Part shown: positions 37,401 to 42,579 of the stretch, one piece after another
How positions within the stretch are numbered: the stretch's first letter is position 1
How the letters are laid out: the number at the start of each line of letters is the position of its first letter
DNA from: Diorhabda sublineata
Lineage: Eukaryota; Arthropoda; Insecta; Coleoptera; Chrysomelidae
Reading direction: 5' to 3'
Assembly: GCF_026230105.1 (NCBI RefSeq)
Contig: NC_079484.1
Location: forward strand, 1,441,805 to 1,505,804
Length of the DNA: 64,000 bases
Notes under the pieces: generated by a model
Seen by the model: only the letters and a program-made list of their open reading frames with translations
The model's database searches: none
Told to the model about the DNA's origin: nothing
Position numbers and translations under genes: made by a program

Positions 37401-38171
37401 TGTTCTGAGTAGCTGCACCGGAACTGTACTGAACTGGAGGACCAGCTCAGGCCAGGTCATGACATTTTACATTCGTCCACCGTTTCCAGGTTACACTATC
37501 TGGCACTGCACTGGCTGAACTGACTCTGGACCCAGTGCAAGCAGTACAATGAACTAGATGAACTAGTTTTACCAAGAACGAACCTATTGTAACGTTATTA
37601 AGTTATGGGTGACCATTAAAATGACATTTCATTGACAAAATTCCCGTTAATATTAGTAACAGGTTCCCAAAAGTATCTTCACCTATCCAATAATTGATTT
37701 CGTGCCCCCTATCTACCTCGTTTTTTACTATAACCGATTCCACAAAAGGGTTCAGGTCCTATGAAGGGTTAATCCCTACTTTGACTAATCTGCTATTTCA
37801 TTTCGATCCACTCCAAGGTATCCTTGAACCCATTGGAGGATTCTACCCTTCTTAACATCATGAGGGGTTTCGTGGCTTTATCGCTTTAGTCTCAATGACT
37901 TTTCCATTCCAAATTGATGGACTGAATGATGGTATAATATCTTCTATTCCTCCTGGGTTGATTGCTATCTCTAAAATTTAGTGGTAATCTGATTGGAATA
38001 TCTCATATTTAACACTGGTATATTCATGTATATAAAGTAGAAGGCTAGATTTAAATAATTAAATTATTTTAATGATTATATGTATATAAATTTTGTTTCC
38101 AGATTAAAGAAATTCAAGTGAGCGACATATTACTGCGAGCTCCCTTGGCATTGGCAGAAGATGATCCCTAA
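1322..38171 (+). CDS. l(2)gl: lethal(2) giant larvae (Lgl/LLGL), whole coding span, 17 exons
   Basis: Lgl is a cytoskeleton-associated cortical polarity protein. It forms a module with Scribble and Dlg at the basolateral cortex, is excluded from the apical side by aPKC phosphorylation, and binds myosin II and syntaxins. The joined exons are 1322-1405, 19427-19607, 21618-21858, 27041-27258, 27358-27584, 30839-31049, 31109-31360, 31987-32268, 32325-32513, 32576-32860, 33034-33175, 33252-33451, 34741-34912, 34966-35215, 35267-35507, 37049-37089 and 38103-38171. They keep one frame and sum to 3285 nt, 1094 residues; the fly protein is about 1160. N-terminal WD40-type double propeller, LLGL domain, the S643/S647/S651 aPKC cluster and a conserved C-terminal half are all present. 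Short introns are 51-99 nt; most long ones contain tandem arrays. Boundaries are read by eye from GT/AG sites, phase and remembered similarity to the fly protein. Confidence 0.95.
2138..2418 (+). repeat. 194-bp interspersed/tandem repeat, 1.4 copies
   Basis: The marker GTGATGTACCGGTTGA starts at about 2138 and again at 2332, a 194-bp step. Both copies continue into a shared AAACGGGAACATAG block. A third diverged copy lies at about 3450-3655 (GTGATGTACCGGTTGA at 3547). Copies share the CTGGGACTTATATACG and CCAATTGTTGGA blocks. It is likely an old mobile-element or satellite remnant; its family is not recognised. Confidence 0.6.
3450..3655 (+). repeat. Third diverged copy of the 194-bp repeat
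   Basis: Shares GACTTATATACG, CCAATTGTTGGA and GTGATGTACCGGTTGAG with the copies at 2138-2418. Its 3' edge (GGGAATATAGATGGAAATTAG) abuts the mariner relic that follows, so the two may have moved or been amplified together. Confidence 0.55.
3644..3881 (+). pseudogene. Mariner-family transposase relic, internally deleted
   Basis: The reading frame has GDTVKYWVAKFRR near its start, resembling the helix-turn-helix region of mariner transposases (usually W-F/V-AKF). About 30 codons later it has LDWLPHAYYPPDLAP, then an in-frame TAG at 3841-3843, then DYFLLKKWLGN. The second block matches the HPPYSPDLAPSDYHLF catalytic-region motif near the end of mariner transposases. In an intact protein these blocks are a couple of hundred residues apart, so most of the DDE catalytic domain is missing and a stop breaks the final motif. 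The ATG at 3644 lies in the neighbouring repeat. It cannot encode an active transposase. Family assignment rests on motif memory, not a search. Confidence 0.7.
5005..7467 (+). repeat. A-rich low-complexity array 1 (CAATAAAAACTAAA-type)
   Basis: About 2.5 kb built from variants of CAATAAAAACTAAAA and CAATAACAAACAAA, with almost no G or T runs on the + strand. Higher-order structure is visible: ACCAAAAAAC recurs 250 bp apart at 5561 and 5811, and 6301-6720 is repeated exactly 480 bp downstream at 6781-7200. The hydrophobic Phe/Val/Cys-rich frames on the opposite strand are composition artefacts. Lies inside l(2)gl intron 1. Confidence 0.95.
7468..8600. other. Spacer between the two A-rich arrays
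   Basis: About 1.1 kb of normal-complexity DNA. It has a (CA)n microsatellite at 7622-7640 and a richer stretch at 7480-7850 that reads like a retroelement fragment but matches nothing I recognise. A poly(A) run lies at about 8152-8170, which could mark an old retro-insertion end. The rest is AT-rich with no gene signal. Confidence 0.5.
7622..7640. repeat. (CA)n microsatellite
   Basis: Nine to ten CA dinucleotides followed by a short GACAGACA tail. Confidence 0.9.
8601..12825 (+). repeat. A-rich low-complexity array 2 with ~1.0-1.1 kb higher-order units
   Basis: About 4.2 kb of the same A-rich family as 5005-7467, but with its own phrases (ATCAAACAAAAACAATGAAAA, CTAAAAAAGTAATAACAAAC). Long-range identity shows higher-order units: 11381-11590 and 12407-12616 are the same sequence 1026 bp apart. 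The rare variant GAAACCTAAAAAACAATAGT occurs at 9781 and 10883, 1102 bp apart. The array is in l(2)gl intron 1 and oriented so that the pre-mRNA carries the A-rich strand with very many AAUAAA hexamers. Confidence 0.95.
12826..13554. other. Unique spacer before the 294-bp satellite
   Basis: AT-rich, non-repetitive DNA within l(2)gl intron 1. Short frames on both strands overlap each other at 13240-13551 and show no protein similarity I recognise. No gene called. Confidence 0.5.
13555..17797 (+). repeat. 294-bp satellite, 14 full monomers plus a partial 15th
   Basis: CGAACAGGACCG starts at 13555, 13849, 14144, 14438, 14732, 15026, 15321, 15615, 15909, 16204, 16499, 16794, 17088, 17383 and 17677, a period of 294-295 bp. 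Each monomer has a PstI site inside the palindrome CACTGCAGTG and a short hairpin AGGAGCTGCTCCT. Two subtypes differ around the hairpin: TGAGATTTGTTAGGGTTGGC with TGTAGGGAGAAAC, and TAACATTTGTTAGGGTTGTT with TGCAGGGAGGAAG. They are interleaved rather than blocked. The monomer length is typical of insect satellites. Located in l(2)gl intron 1. Confidence 0.97.
17798..18500. other. Spacer between the 294-bp satellite and the MITE
   Basis: Non-repetitive DNA with two opposed GATGGCG-type motifs (AGAGATGGCG at 18273-18282 and GCGCCATCTA at 18338-18347). The overlapping short frames on both strands at 17917-18198 are not supported as genes. Confidence 0.5.
18501..18833. mobile_element. Foldback MITE, Tc1/mariner-like, TA target site
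   Basis: A 333-bp element that is almost entirely one inverted repeat folding around about 18667. Its 23-bp ends begin CAGTGTGTCCAC at 18501 and read as the reverse complement from 18833 with one mismatch. The arms share long exact blocks, for example GACTGAAAAAATTCAACATC (18685-18704) against its complement on the left. TA flanks both ends (18499-18500 and 18834-18835), as expected for Tc1/mariner target duplication. There is no coding capacity, so it would depend on a transposase elsewhere. As part of l(2)gl intron 1 it would be transcribed into a stem of about 155 bp. Confidence 0.9.
18834..19426 (+). other. 3' end of l(2)gl intron 1
   Basis: AT-rich unique sequence leading to the exon 2 acceptor TTGTTTACAG ending at 19426. 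A GC-richer segment around 19250-19320 (CGTGTAGCACC and nearby) is not recognised. Confidence 0.5.
19427..19607 (+). CDS. l(2)gl: l(2)gl coding exon 2
   Basis: Residues 29-89. Contains LQHGFPHKPTSIAWD and KVFGQPGVEFYGQH, which match the first propeller blade of Lgl almost residue for residue. Acceptor TTTACAG|ACT, donor CAGG|GTGATT, leaving one base (phase 1). The donor is followed by a T-run. Confidence 0.95.
19871..21319 (+). repeat. 203-bp tandem repeat, seven copies plus 28 bp, in l(2)gl intron 2
   Basis: Exact 203-bp periodicity from 19871 to 21291 plus a final partial copy. Each copy has a branch-point-like TTCTAAC, a long pyrimidine tract and CTACAG|ATCTTTG, so each looks like a 3' splice site on the gene's strand; CAG ends at 19973, 20176, 20379, 20582, 20785, 20988 and 21191. 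Copies 1-2 and 3-4 share diagnostic variants in the same order (AACATCACC then ATCATCACC), so the unit was also amplified as a 406-bp dimer. The identical 64-codon frames are a consequence of the repeat; 203 is not a multiple of three, so there is no continuous coding array. Confidence 0.97.
21618..21858 (+). CDS. l(2)gl: l(2)gl coding exon 3
   Basis: Residues 89-169, beginning GRVVSLCDDNSLHLWE and including LLLGTEGGNIYLLEL and IIYQDVVMQ, hallmark Lgl propeller sequence. The acceptor is weak (ATTTTTCAATATGCAG), less pyrimidine-rich than the decoy acceptors just upstream. Donor AAAA|GTAAGT leaves two bases. Confidence 0.95.
21981..26509 (+). repeat. 306-bp tandem repeat, 15 copies, in l(2)gl intron 3
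   Basis: AGACCTTAGGAAAGCAG recurs every 306 bp exactly, from 21981 through 22287, 22593 and so on to 26265, with no length change. The 15th copy stops after about 245 bp. Copies are nearly identical. Copies 1 (21981) and 14 (25959) share the variants AAAGACAAATTT and GGTCTAATGATGG, while the interior has AAGGACTAATTT and GGTCTGATGATGG. A GAG/CAG difference at the copy start is distributed in short runs. High identity implies recent expansion or strong homogenisation. No coding potential (many stops). Confidence 0.98.
26510..26580 (+). repeat. Diverged edge fragment of the 306-bp repeat
   Basis: GCTTCGATAATGGTCTTGTA followed by GGTAGAAACTTGTCTTCTAG matches the second half of the 306-bp monomer with several substitutions. 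It is joined to copy 15 with part of a monomer skipped. It looks like an old copy at the array edge that escaped homogenisation. Confidence 0.75.
27041..27258 (+). CDS. l(2)gl: l(2)gl coding exon 4
   Basis: Residues 169-242. Contains VPQDYKLNPGAVESIFEQ and LVGYNRGLIVLWNR, strongly conserved in Lgl proteins. Acceptor TTATTTTTAG, donor GACG|GTGAGT. Confidence 0.96.
27358..27584 (+). CDS. l(2)gl: l(2)gl coding exon 5
   Basis: Residues 242-317, beginning GSYMEWNVDQ, with LVFSGGLPRSYSDKYTVSV and ending FDFTSK. Preceded by a 99-nt intron. Ends on a codon boundary (AAA|GTGAGT). Confidence 0.96.
28240..30060 (+). mobile_element. Decayed non-LTR retrotransposon (reverse transcriptase C-terminal region), tandemly amplified
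   Basis: The piece at about 29668-29739 reads CWTLNEREKEIMERKVLQRA. This fits the SEXWTL motif and the following basic helix found near the end of RTE/CR1/Jockey-type reverse transcriptases. It is preceded by CTAAGACTGTAC, the usual LRLY segment. The same block recurs in diverged form at about 28360 and in three near-identical copies as KYWTLNKRKREIM. The marker GATTACGGTTATCGAACTAG is at 28492, 28808, 29123 and 29438 (spacing 315-316). Stops and frameshifts are numerous; no copy is coding-competent. The class is inferred from motif memory and the clade is uncertain. Confidence 0.65.
28492..29470 (+). repeat. 315-bp tandem repeat, about three copies
   Basis: The units comprise GGGAGAAGAATAGA, ACCCATGTGAAAGTGGAGAG, AAAAGTTGGAGGACC and CTGGTCTTCTGTGATCCATG blocks repeated at 315-316 bp. 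The last two intervals are almost identical, while flanking copies (28240-28490 and 29480-30060) are older and diverged. This indicates that a piece of the retrotransposon relic has become a young minisatellite. Confidence 0.85.
30087..30121 (+). repeat. Interstitial (TTAGG)n telomere-like tract
   Basis: Seven pentamers in register: three TTAGG, one CTAGA, three TTAGG. TTAGG is the canonical telomere repeat of most insects and other arthropods. A purine-rich context precedes it. It may be a relic of telomere repair at a break or chance within GGTTAG-rich DNA, but the register over 35 bp favours a real tract. Confidence 0.75.
30839..31049 (+). CDS. l(2)gl: l(2)gl coding exon 6
   Basis: Residues 318-388. 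Starts IIDFLLIESKN, equivalent to the VIDFFVTFKEN region of the fly protein. Includes LLVLAEEELVAIDL and YLSSLHASAITCSQYV. This is the start of the LLGL domain. Donor TCGG|GTAAAC. Confidence 0.94.
31109..31360 (+). CDS. l(2)gl: l(2)gl coding exon 7
   Basis: Residues 388-472. Contains WPIDGGGLL and ELLLTGHEDGTVKFWDVGG, a textbook WD-repeat motif of Lgl. The preceding intron is only 59 nt and ends in a long T-run. Donor GAAG|GTGACT is weaker than the others. Confidence 0.95.
31361..31986 (+). other. l(2)gl intron 7
   Basis: A 626-nt intron of unique sequence. A 60-codon frame at 31606-31788 has no recognisable similarity and is treated as chance. No repeat array is present, unlike most long introns of this gene. 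Confidence 0.6.
31987..32268 (+). CDS. l(2)gl: l(2)gl coding exon 8
   Basis: Residues 472-566. Contains WPPFRKTGIFDPYSDDPRLA, LVVSGTAGQTVIAKF and VSDRDGFVWKGH, very strongly conserved in Lgl. The only donor that keeps frame is CAAG|GCAAGT at 32269, a GC-type 5' splice site. The nearest GT (32273) would shift the frame. Confidence 0.95.
32325..32513 (+). CDS. l(2)gl: l(2)gl coding exon 9
   Basis: Residues 566-629. Contains LQVHPPAAITCSVLQADWGL, VGTAHGLALLDYV and CTLNPN. Acceptor TTTATAG after a 56-nt intron. Donor AACG|GTAAGA. Confidence 0.95.
32576..32860 (+). CDS. l(2)gl: l(2)gl coding exon 10, aPKC phosphorylation cluster
   Basis: Residues 629-724. Includes SRRKSFKKSLRESFRRLRKG, with serines at about 643, 647 and 651. 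This spacing of four corresponds to the aPKC sites S656/S660/S664 of the fly protein. Phosphorylation there releases Lgl from the cortex, and the same basic stretch binds membrane phosphoinositides. EAKPVERQIEARPADDSMGS follows. The intervening RNATKDDKKTATSPQGK segment is a low-complexity linker. Confidence 0.96.
33034..33175 (+). CDS. l(2)gl: l(2)gl coding exon 11
   Basis: Residues 724-771. NPTLWAATNNGTVYAFTI and the highly conserved LAKEIQLKHR at the end. Donor ATAG|GTAAGC leaves two bases. Preceded by a 173-nt intron. Confidence 0.95.
33252..33451 (+). CDS. l(2)gl: l(2)gl coding exon 12
   Basis: Residues 771-838. APVIGIAVLDGSSKPLPEP and HRVVIASEEQFKIFTLPSL, then FGKYKLTAHE, all matching the second propeller of Lgl. 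Donor GAAG|GTGAGT. Confidence 0.96.
33472..34650 (+). repeat. 180-bp tandem repeat organised as 361-bp dimers, about 6.5 copies, in l(2)gl intron 12
   Basis: The CCTTACA(A/G)GATA marker occurs at about 33746, 33927, 34107, 34288 and 34468, alternating 181 and 180 bp. Alternate copies carry either ATTGGGAAGAAAAAAGAGG with CCTCTGGACTTGCC, or ATTGGGAAGGAAAAAGAAG with CTTTGGTGTTGC. The real period is therefore a 361-bp dimer. The first copies (33472-33610) are more diverged. All short frames inside are repeat artefacts. Confidence 0.95.
34741..34912 (+). CDS. l(2)gl: l(2)gl coding exon 13
   Basis: Residues 838-895. RRMAFANFSC and VDLLCLTNMGDCLVLSIPDL followed by KRQLNAAAIKREDI, diagnostic of Lgl/tomosyn-type second propellers and specifically Lgl. 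Short introns of 53 and 51 nt follow this exon and the next. Confidence 0.96.
34966..35215 (+). CDS. l(2)gl: l(2)gl coding exon 14
   Basis: Residues 895-978. NGISSLVFTKDAQALYLHSS and ELQRLSLATS end the propeller. The remainder is an acidic, low-complexity tail rich in E, T and S (GARDEDTPEGEETEEILETA). Ends on a codon boundary at AAA|GTAAAT. Confidence 0.94.
35267..35507 (+). CDS. l(2)gl: l(2)gl coding exon 15
   Basis: Residues 979-1059. Ser/Thr-rich C-terminal segment with VSSSVGDITIDSVKDHL, matching SSSIGDITVDSVRDHL of fly Lgl. It then has a Thr-rich tract (TTTNTTTTVATG). Donor GCTA|GTGAGT leaves one base. Confidence 0.93.
35508..37048 (+). other. l(2)gl intron 15
   Basis: A 1,541-nt intron. 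A GC-rich insertion at 35856-36280 has weakly matching inverted ends and looks like a degraded DNA transposon. From 36500 to 36900 the sense strand is pyrimidine-rich without clear periodicity. No exon is seen other than the annotated ones. Confidence 0.55.
35856..36280. mobile_element. Possible degraded DNA transposon / MITE in l(2)gl intron 15
   Basis: Local GC content rises sharply at both edges (GAGGCGTACCGAGG and GGCGCCCGGGGCGGG at the left, CCGCCCTCCCCGCAAACGC at the right). The right edge read in reverse (GCGTTTGCGGGGAGGGCGG) weakly resembles the left. The AGGCGTACCGAGG start is reminiscent of GGGGCGTAGCCAGG ends of common insect elements. No transposase is visible. The 98-codon frame is not supported. 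Confidence 0.3.
37049..37089 (+). CDS. l(2)gl: l(2)gl coding exon 16 (41-nt small exon)
   Basis: Residues 1059-1072: IIENLEDGTSSNLE, which lines up with NISNLEDLES in the fly tail. Acceptor TTGCTTTGTAG after a T-run. Donor GAG|GTTAGA. The phase bookkeeping (one base carried in, none out) is satisfied only with this exon's length, which supports it. Confidence 0.8.
37090..38102 (+). other. l(2)gl intron 16
   Basis: A 1,013-nt intron. A GC-richer patch at 37410-37560 is full of AACTG/CACTG-type short motifs (GGAACTGTACTGAACTGG) and is unrecognised. The rest is unique AT-rich DNA. A 101-codon frame across it is not supported by any similarity. Confidence 0.5.
38103..38171 (+). CDS. l(2)gl: l(2)gl coding exon 17 with stop
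   Basis: Residues 1073-1094: IKEIQVSDILLRAPLALAED then DP and TAA at 38169-38171. Acceptor TTTTGTTTCCAG. The sum of all exon lengths is divisible by three at this stop, an independent check of the exon set. Confidence 0.88.
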   Translation: MKEIQVSDILLRAPLALAEDDP

Positions 38172-38600
38172 CTAAAAAAAAAATAATGAAAAAAGGGAAG
38201 TTTAAAAGGTCAACGATATGCCATATCAACATGATCAGTATTTCCTTTCTATATTTATATATATATGTTTTATCATTTTTTTTTAATCGTTTATGTATTA
38301 CTAGTTCGTAGTACAAAATATTTTAATTATAGTTTTTATTCTCTATATATGTATATTCGAAATATTTTCAAAAATTAGTGTTGTGTACTTAGTTTAGTGA
38401 TGTAAGACAAAAATACTTTGTCGTGGGACCATTGTTTTTACAAAATTTTCAAAATTGAAGATTAGAAATACTGGTCAGGTTCCAAAGTAATAGATTATAA
38501 TTAATTTTTTTTATCTTTATATTGTATTTTGAAAACAAATTAACTTACCACTGATGAGTAAACAGAAAAATAAAAAAATCTCTAAATGAGAAAAATGTTT
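38172..38600 (+). other. Probable 3' UTR of l(2)gl
   Basis: AT-rich non-coding sequence after the stop. A canonical AATAAA hexamer is at 38569-38574, and further AATAAA copies occur downstream, for example near 38854. The true cleavage site cannot be chosen from sequence alone. Confidence 0.4.
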
Positions 38601-39169
38601 CGACAAAATTTTGGTTTCGGAAACATTAGTTTTTATAAATATAACTTTTTCTATTCAAAATTTTCTTTTCTGGTGCAGTTTTTTTGCTTTCCTCCAAATT
38701 TCACCCAAAATAATTAGCATCTAAGGGTATTTTATGATATTTTTTAGTAAGGGGATTGAATTGGATACGAACAAGACTTTCGTTATCTAAAAACCTTGCA
38801 TCGATAATCATTTTGACTAGGATTGTGAAATTATTGGATTCATGATCCGATACAAATAAATGGATCAGTTACGAGAAAAAAATTGTTAAAATGAAAAGAA
38901 AAATTCAAATATTTGTTTATTTCTAGTGGTGGTTAATTTTTTTGAATAATAGAGTTTTGAACAAAAGAGTTTTCGGTTCAATTTTTACCAGATTTCCCAT
39001 ACGAAAACCGTCATTTAAATTTAAAATGTGGGATATTTTCTATAAGTTTATAATATTTTACATAAATCTTTACCCACAGTTAAATTGTTATAAATTTTGC
39101 ACGACTCGCAGTAATCCTCCGTATTTACTCAATAAACATATTTTTTTACAAATATTCTCATTTTAAAAC

Positions 39170-39490
39170 CGTCTCTCCCCTTTTCCTCTGTTATCTTTTT
39201 ATACTATGAAAAGTCTCTCCCTGGTATTCCCCCTCTAATTTTCCATCCCCTGAAAGTATCTGTGTGACTACAATCTTCTGTTGCCTCTTTTCCTGAGTAT
39301 GTTCTTTTATACCATTAAATCCTTCCCCAGTATTAATTCATCCATCCAACTTTTCATCTACTGATATAATCTTTCTTCTTGTACTTCTCTTTTCCTCTGT
39401 TATGTATCTTCACATACTTCTTTCCCTGGTATTCTTCCTTCTAATTTTCCATCTTCTGAAACTTGTTCTTTATGTTCCTCTTCTTCTGTT
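39170..39490. repeat. Degenerate ~104-bp pyrimidine-rich tandem repeat, three copies
   Basis: CCTCTGTTAT, CCTGAGTAT and CCTCTGTTAT begin at about 39185, 39292 and 39394. Each is followed by CC(C/T)(T/C)GGTATT or CCAGTATTAA and CTAATTTTCCATC-like blocks. Copies are about 75-80% alike by eye, so this is an old array. Confidence 0.7.
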
Positions 39491-40189
39491 TACACACCAG
39501 TTATTAACCCACTCAATTGATGGAAATGATTCTGAATTATTGAGCGATAACTGTGAGTTGATTTAAAAAGAATTTGAGAATTTTGTTAGAGTTTATTCGA
39601 AATTTTAATCGGATAACTGTGGTTAGAGAAATAGCAGCTTTTTCTAAAATGGAAAAAAAATGTGGTGGAGGTTTTTAAAGAGTGACTGTGAGCGTAACGT
39701 TTGATTTTTGCTATTAACAAAAAAAAATGAACTTACGGCCTTAAAAAAAATTTTGTTAGTATTTTGTATTTGTATGTTTCATATGACAGAACATCACTGA
39801 AGTGAATAAATTTTTTTATTGTGAGTTGTTGTTTATTTCATTCCCCTTTCACCTCAAATTCATTGAAAACGAAACAAATTCTTAACCGAAGAAGATGAAC
39901 CCACCTAAAAAAAAAATAAATAAGTAGAAGTTAAAATGGTTTAAGGGTAAATATACCCAATCAAATCCTGAATTACCTATTAACTGATTAACTCACCCCA
40001 CAATTCAAGCGGAGAAAAAATTAACCGTAATTTAGATAAAGTTACACTGAAATGTATTTTTTCACAATTCCCTTCGTTCACATCATGATTTTCCAGCTTA
40101 AAAAACTCAAATTAAGTACAAAAACGTCGAAAATATTGATGTACACCTTGCAACTATTTACTCACAAACACCGTCGCGTAGTTTCATAA

Positions 40190-40735
40190 CTTTCCACTCT
40201 GAACCCCCTCAGGGACCCAACGGCCCAAGAATAGGAACTGTAACAAATTCTTCTTTGACCCCAGAGGGTTCTGAGCAAATAAAGCATCGATTCGTACCGA
40301 TGTCGAAGCTCTAACCGGTGCTTTTGACAATTCCCGGCTCAAACACCACAAATCAGTGGTGCGGAGAGAAAAAAAAGGAGACTACTCAGGGCTTGACGGC
40401 TCCAGATCTTAAGGTTGCTACCCTCTCCTTCCAGGTACCTCCTCTTGACAGGTATAGAACCCCATTGTCTCCAAAACTGCACCTTCACGTAAGAATAGCT
40501 ACTGGGGTTACATCGGAACCAAGACATAAAGAGATGAAACTTTCTAAAACATTGTAAAAAAAATAAAACATTCAATTGTGGTAGATATTCATTTCTAGAC
40601 CGAAGATCCTGAAGGTTGTCTGAAATCTGTCGTCGTGCCTGTAAACTTAAAGACTGATCAAACAAAGTGGTCATATATACTTTGAGATTGAGGCGTCTTT
40701 CAGCATTCATATTAATTAGAACCATTCTAAGCACC
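40190..40735. other. GC-richer block, possible mobile-element remnant
   Basis: Noticeably less AT-rich than its surroundings, with overlapping frames on both strands (40318-40557 on + and 40339-40734 on -). Ends near AGCACCCTGTATT at 40731-40743, similar to CACCCTGTA ends seen elsewhere in the window, which hints at a transposon terminus. I do not recognise any protein in it. Confidence 0.3.
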
Positions 40736-42503
40736 CTGTATTATTTGTTAAAAGAATATCTACAAATATAGGAAACTTCTGATAATGTTTTTGTGTTGCA
40801 TTAGTCAAAATTTTTAAAAAATTGAAAGCTGAAACAAACTAGATCACATTCTATTGAAATTTCTTGTGGATTTTAAGAATGTAATAAAAACACAGAGTGT
40901 TCTATTAAAACAATCAATTTCTGGTATAACGAAAATTATATACTGAAATAATTTCAAATTCACATATTGTTATATGAAATAGTTGCAACCTTCATTTAAT
41001 TTATTCTTAATTGGTAGTTCATATGAAACAAGGACGAAAAGGAAGCAGACGCTGATATACCGAGGGTAACTGAAAAGTTCACTACTTCGTCTGAGTGTCA
41101 TACATTACTTTTTAGTGACATATAAGCAAAAAATCGAAAATAATATACTTACGTGATATCTTAAAGTTAAATACAAAATCACGTACCTACTAAATCAGTT
41201 ACAAATATTATCACACCAACTAGAAAACGCACTAATTTTACAAAATCTGAATCCATCAATTATACAAATTTTTTTCAAATTATATCATTAATGAATATAA
41301 TTATGAAAGTTTCTTCATAATATAAAGTTTGTTTGTCTATGACTTTGTTTACACATGTTAGGCACTGTCATTTAATCGATAAAATCGATAATCATAGACA
41401 AAGATATAGTAAAGGTTCTTTGTGTGAGTTATGCAACACATTATACAGTACTAACTACGCGGCGAAAAAAATACTATTGTAGATGGACCAATCACATTTA
41501 CTCATTTCTTTTCGATTAAATACTACGGCCGAAAAACGTCAATTTATGACACAATCGAATAAAATATATGTTAATATCTTTTATAATTAAATAAAAGTGA
41601 TCAAATATATTCTGTATACTCCTATATCTACCTAAATATAGGCAACATTACATAAGGTGTTTAGTAAGGTGAGTGGCATATTCAATACATAATAACAATA
41701 TGTATTATGTTGATGTCTGATATAATTACGTTTTGGTATATACATTGAATTCCAAAATTTAATTCAAATTATAGTGTACGATTGAGTAATGATAAAGTCT
41801 GTCATTGCTTGGAATAAAAATGTAAATAAATATTCAATTGTTTATGAACGTATAAATATGGAATATTTCATTATTTTCAATAATTTTTATTTATTATTAT
41901 GAATATTGTAGTGAATATTGGAATACCTGAATATGTAATGAAATAAACATATTAGAGGAAGTCAATTTTAAATTATTAGATAAAATCTTGCTGGTATTTT
42001 TTCAAAATTTCTGGTTTTACGAGCTACCGTAAAATCTTGCTTCTCATTGGATGATTAAAATGGAAGTACAAAATATTGCCAACAGAGGTAAATATTTGTA
42101 ATGATCAAAGACGAAGCATGCTACGTTCTGCAATTGCCAACAAAACATTGAAAAGAGATAGAGTTATTATCGTTTGTTGTTACTTACTACGTTTGTTTCA
42201 TAAACTAGACATATCTATTTCTCAGTTGTCTTGAGTGTGTCATCTTGAGTACTATGAAAGCGAAAATCATAAGGTTCGACGTATTTAATGTTAAATAATG
42301 GCATATCTGTGATATATATTGAGATTTAGAGATTTTACCTTGAAACTGAATTCACATTGAAAGGTAGTGTTTGTGAAAAGTGCAAATAAGCCAACTAGAT
42401 TATGTCAAATATCCTATGATAGTTGACTAATGTAACATGGCCGCCTAAAGACCACTACAATACATGTCTTTTGTTGAATAAAATTCAATTTTTTTAATAA
42501 GAA

Positions 42504-42579
42504 ATGGAGCTGAGAGTGGGGAACAAATATAGGCTTGGTCGAAAAATAGGATCCGGATCGTTCGGAGATATTTATTTAG
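42504..42579 (+). CDS. dco: dco coding exon 1
   Basis: Residues 1-25 plus one base; start in context GAAATGG. Contains the kinase glycine-rich loop (IGSGSFGDIY). Donor TTAG|GTAAGT. Confidence 0.95.

Larger units (their letters stand above)
38601..42503. other. Intergenic region between l(2)gl and dco
   Basis: About 3.9 kb with no supported gene. It contains a degenerate pyrimidine-rich minisatellite (39170-39490) and a GC-richer block at about 40190-40730 that resembles old mobile-element DNA. AT-rich DNA from 40750 to 42500 must hold the dco promoter and 5' leader. Immediately before the dco start the sequence is T- and A-rich (AATAAGAAATGG), and no clear promoter motif stands out. Confidence 0.55.

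Noticed and set aside
40339..40734. A 131-codon minus-strand frame in the intergenic region
   Set aside because: No recognised domain, overlaps a plus-strand frame, and sits in what looks like mobile-element debris; not called as a gene.
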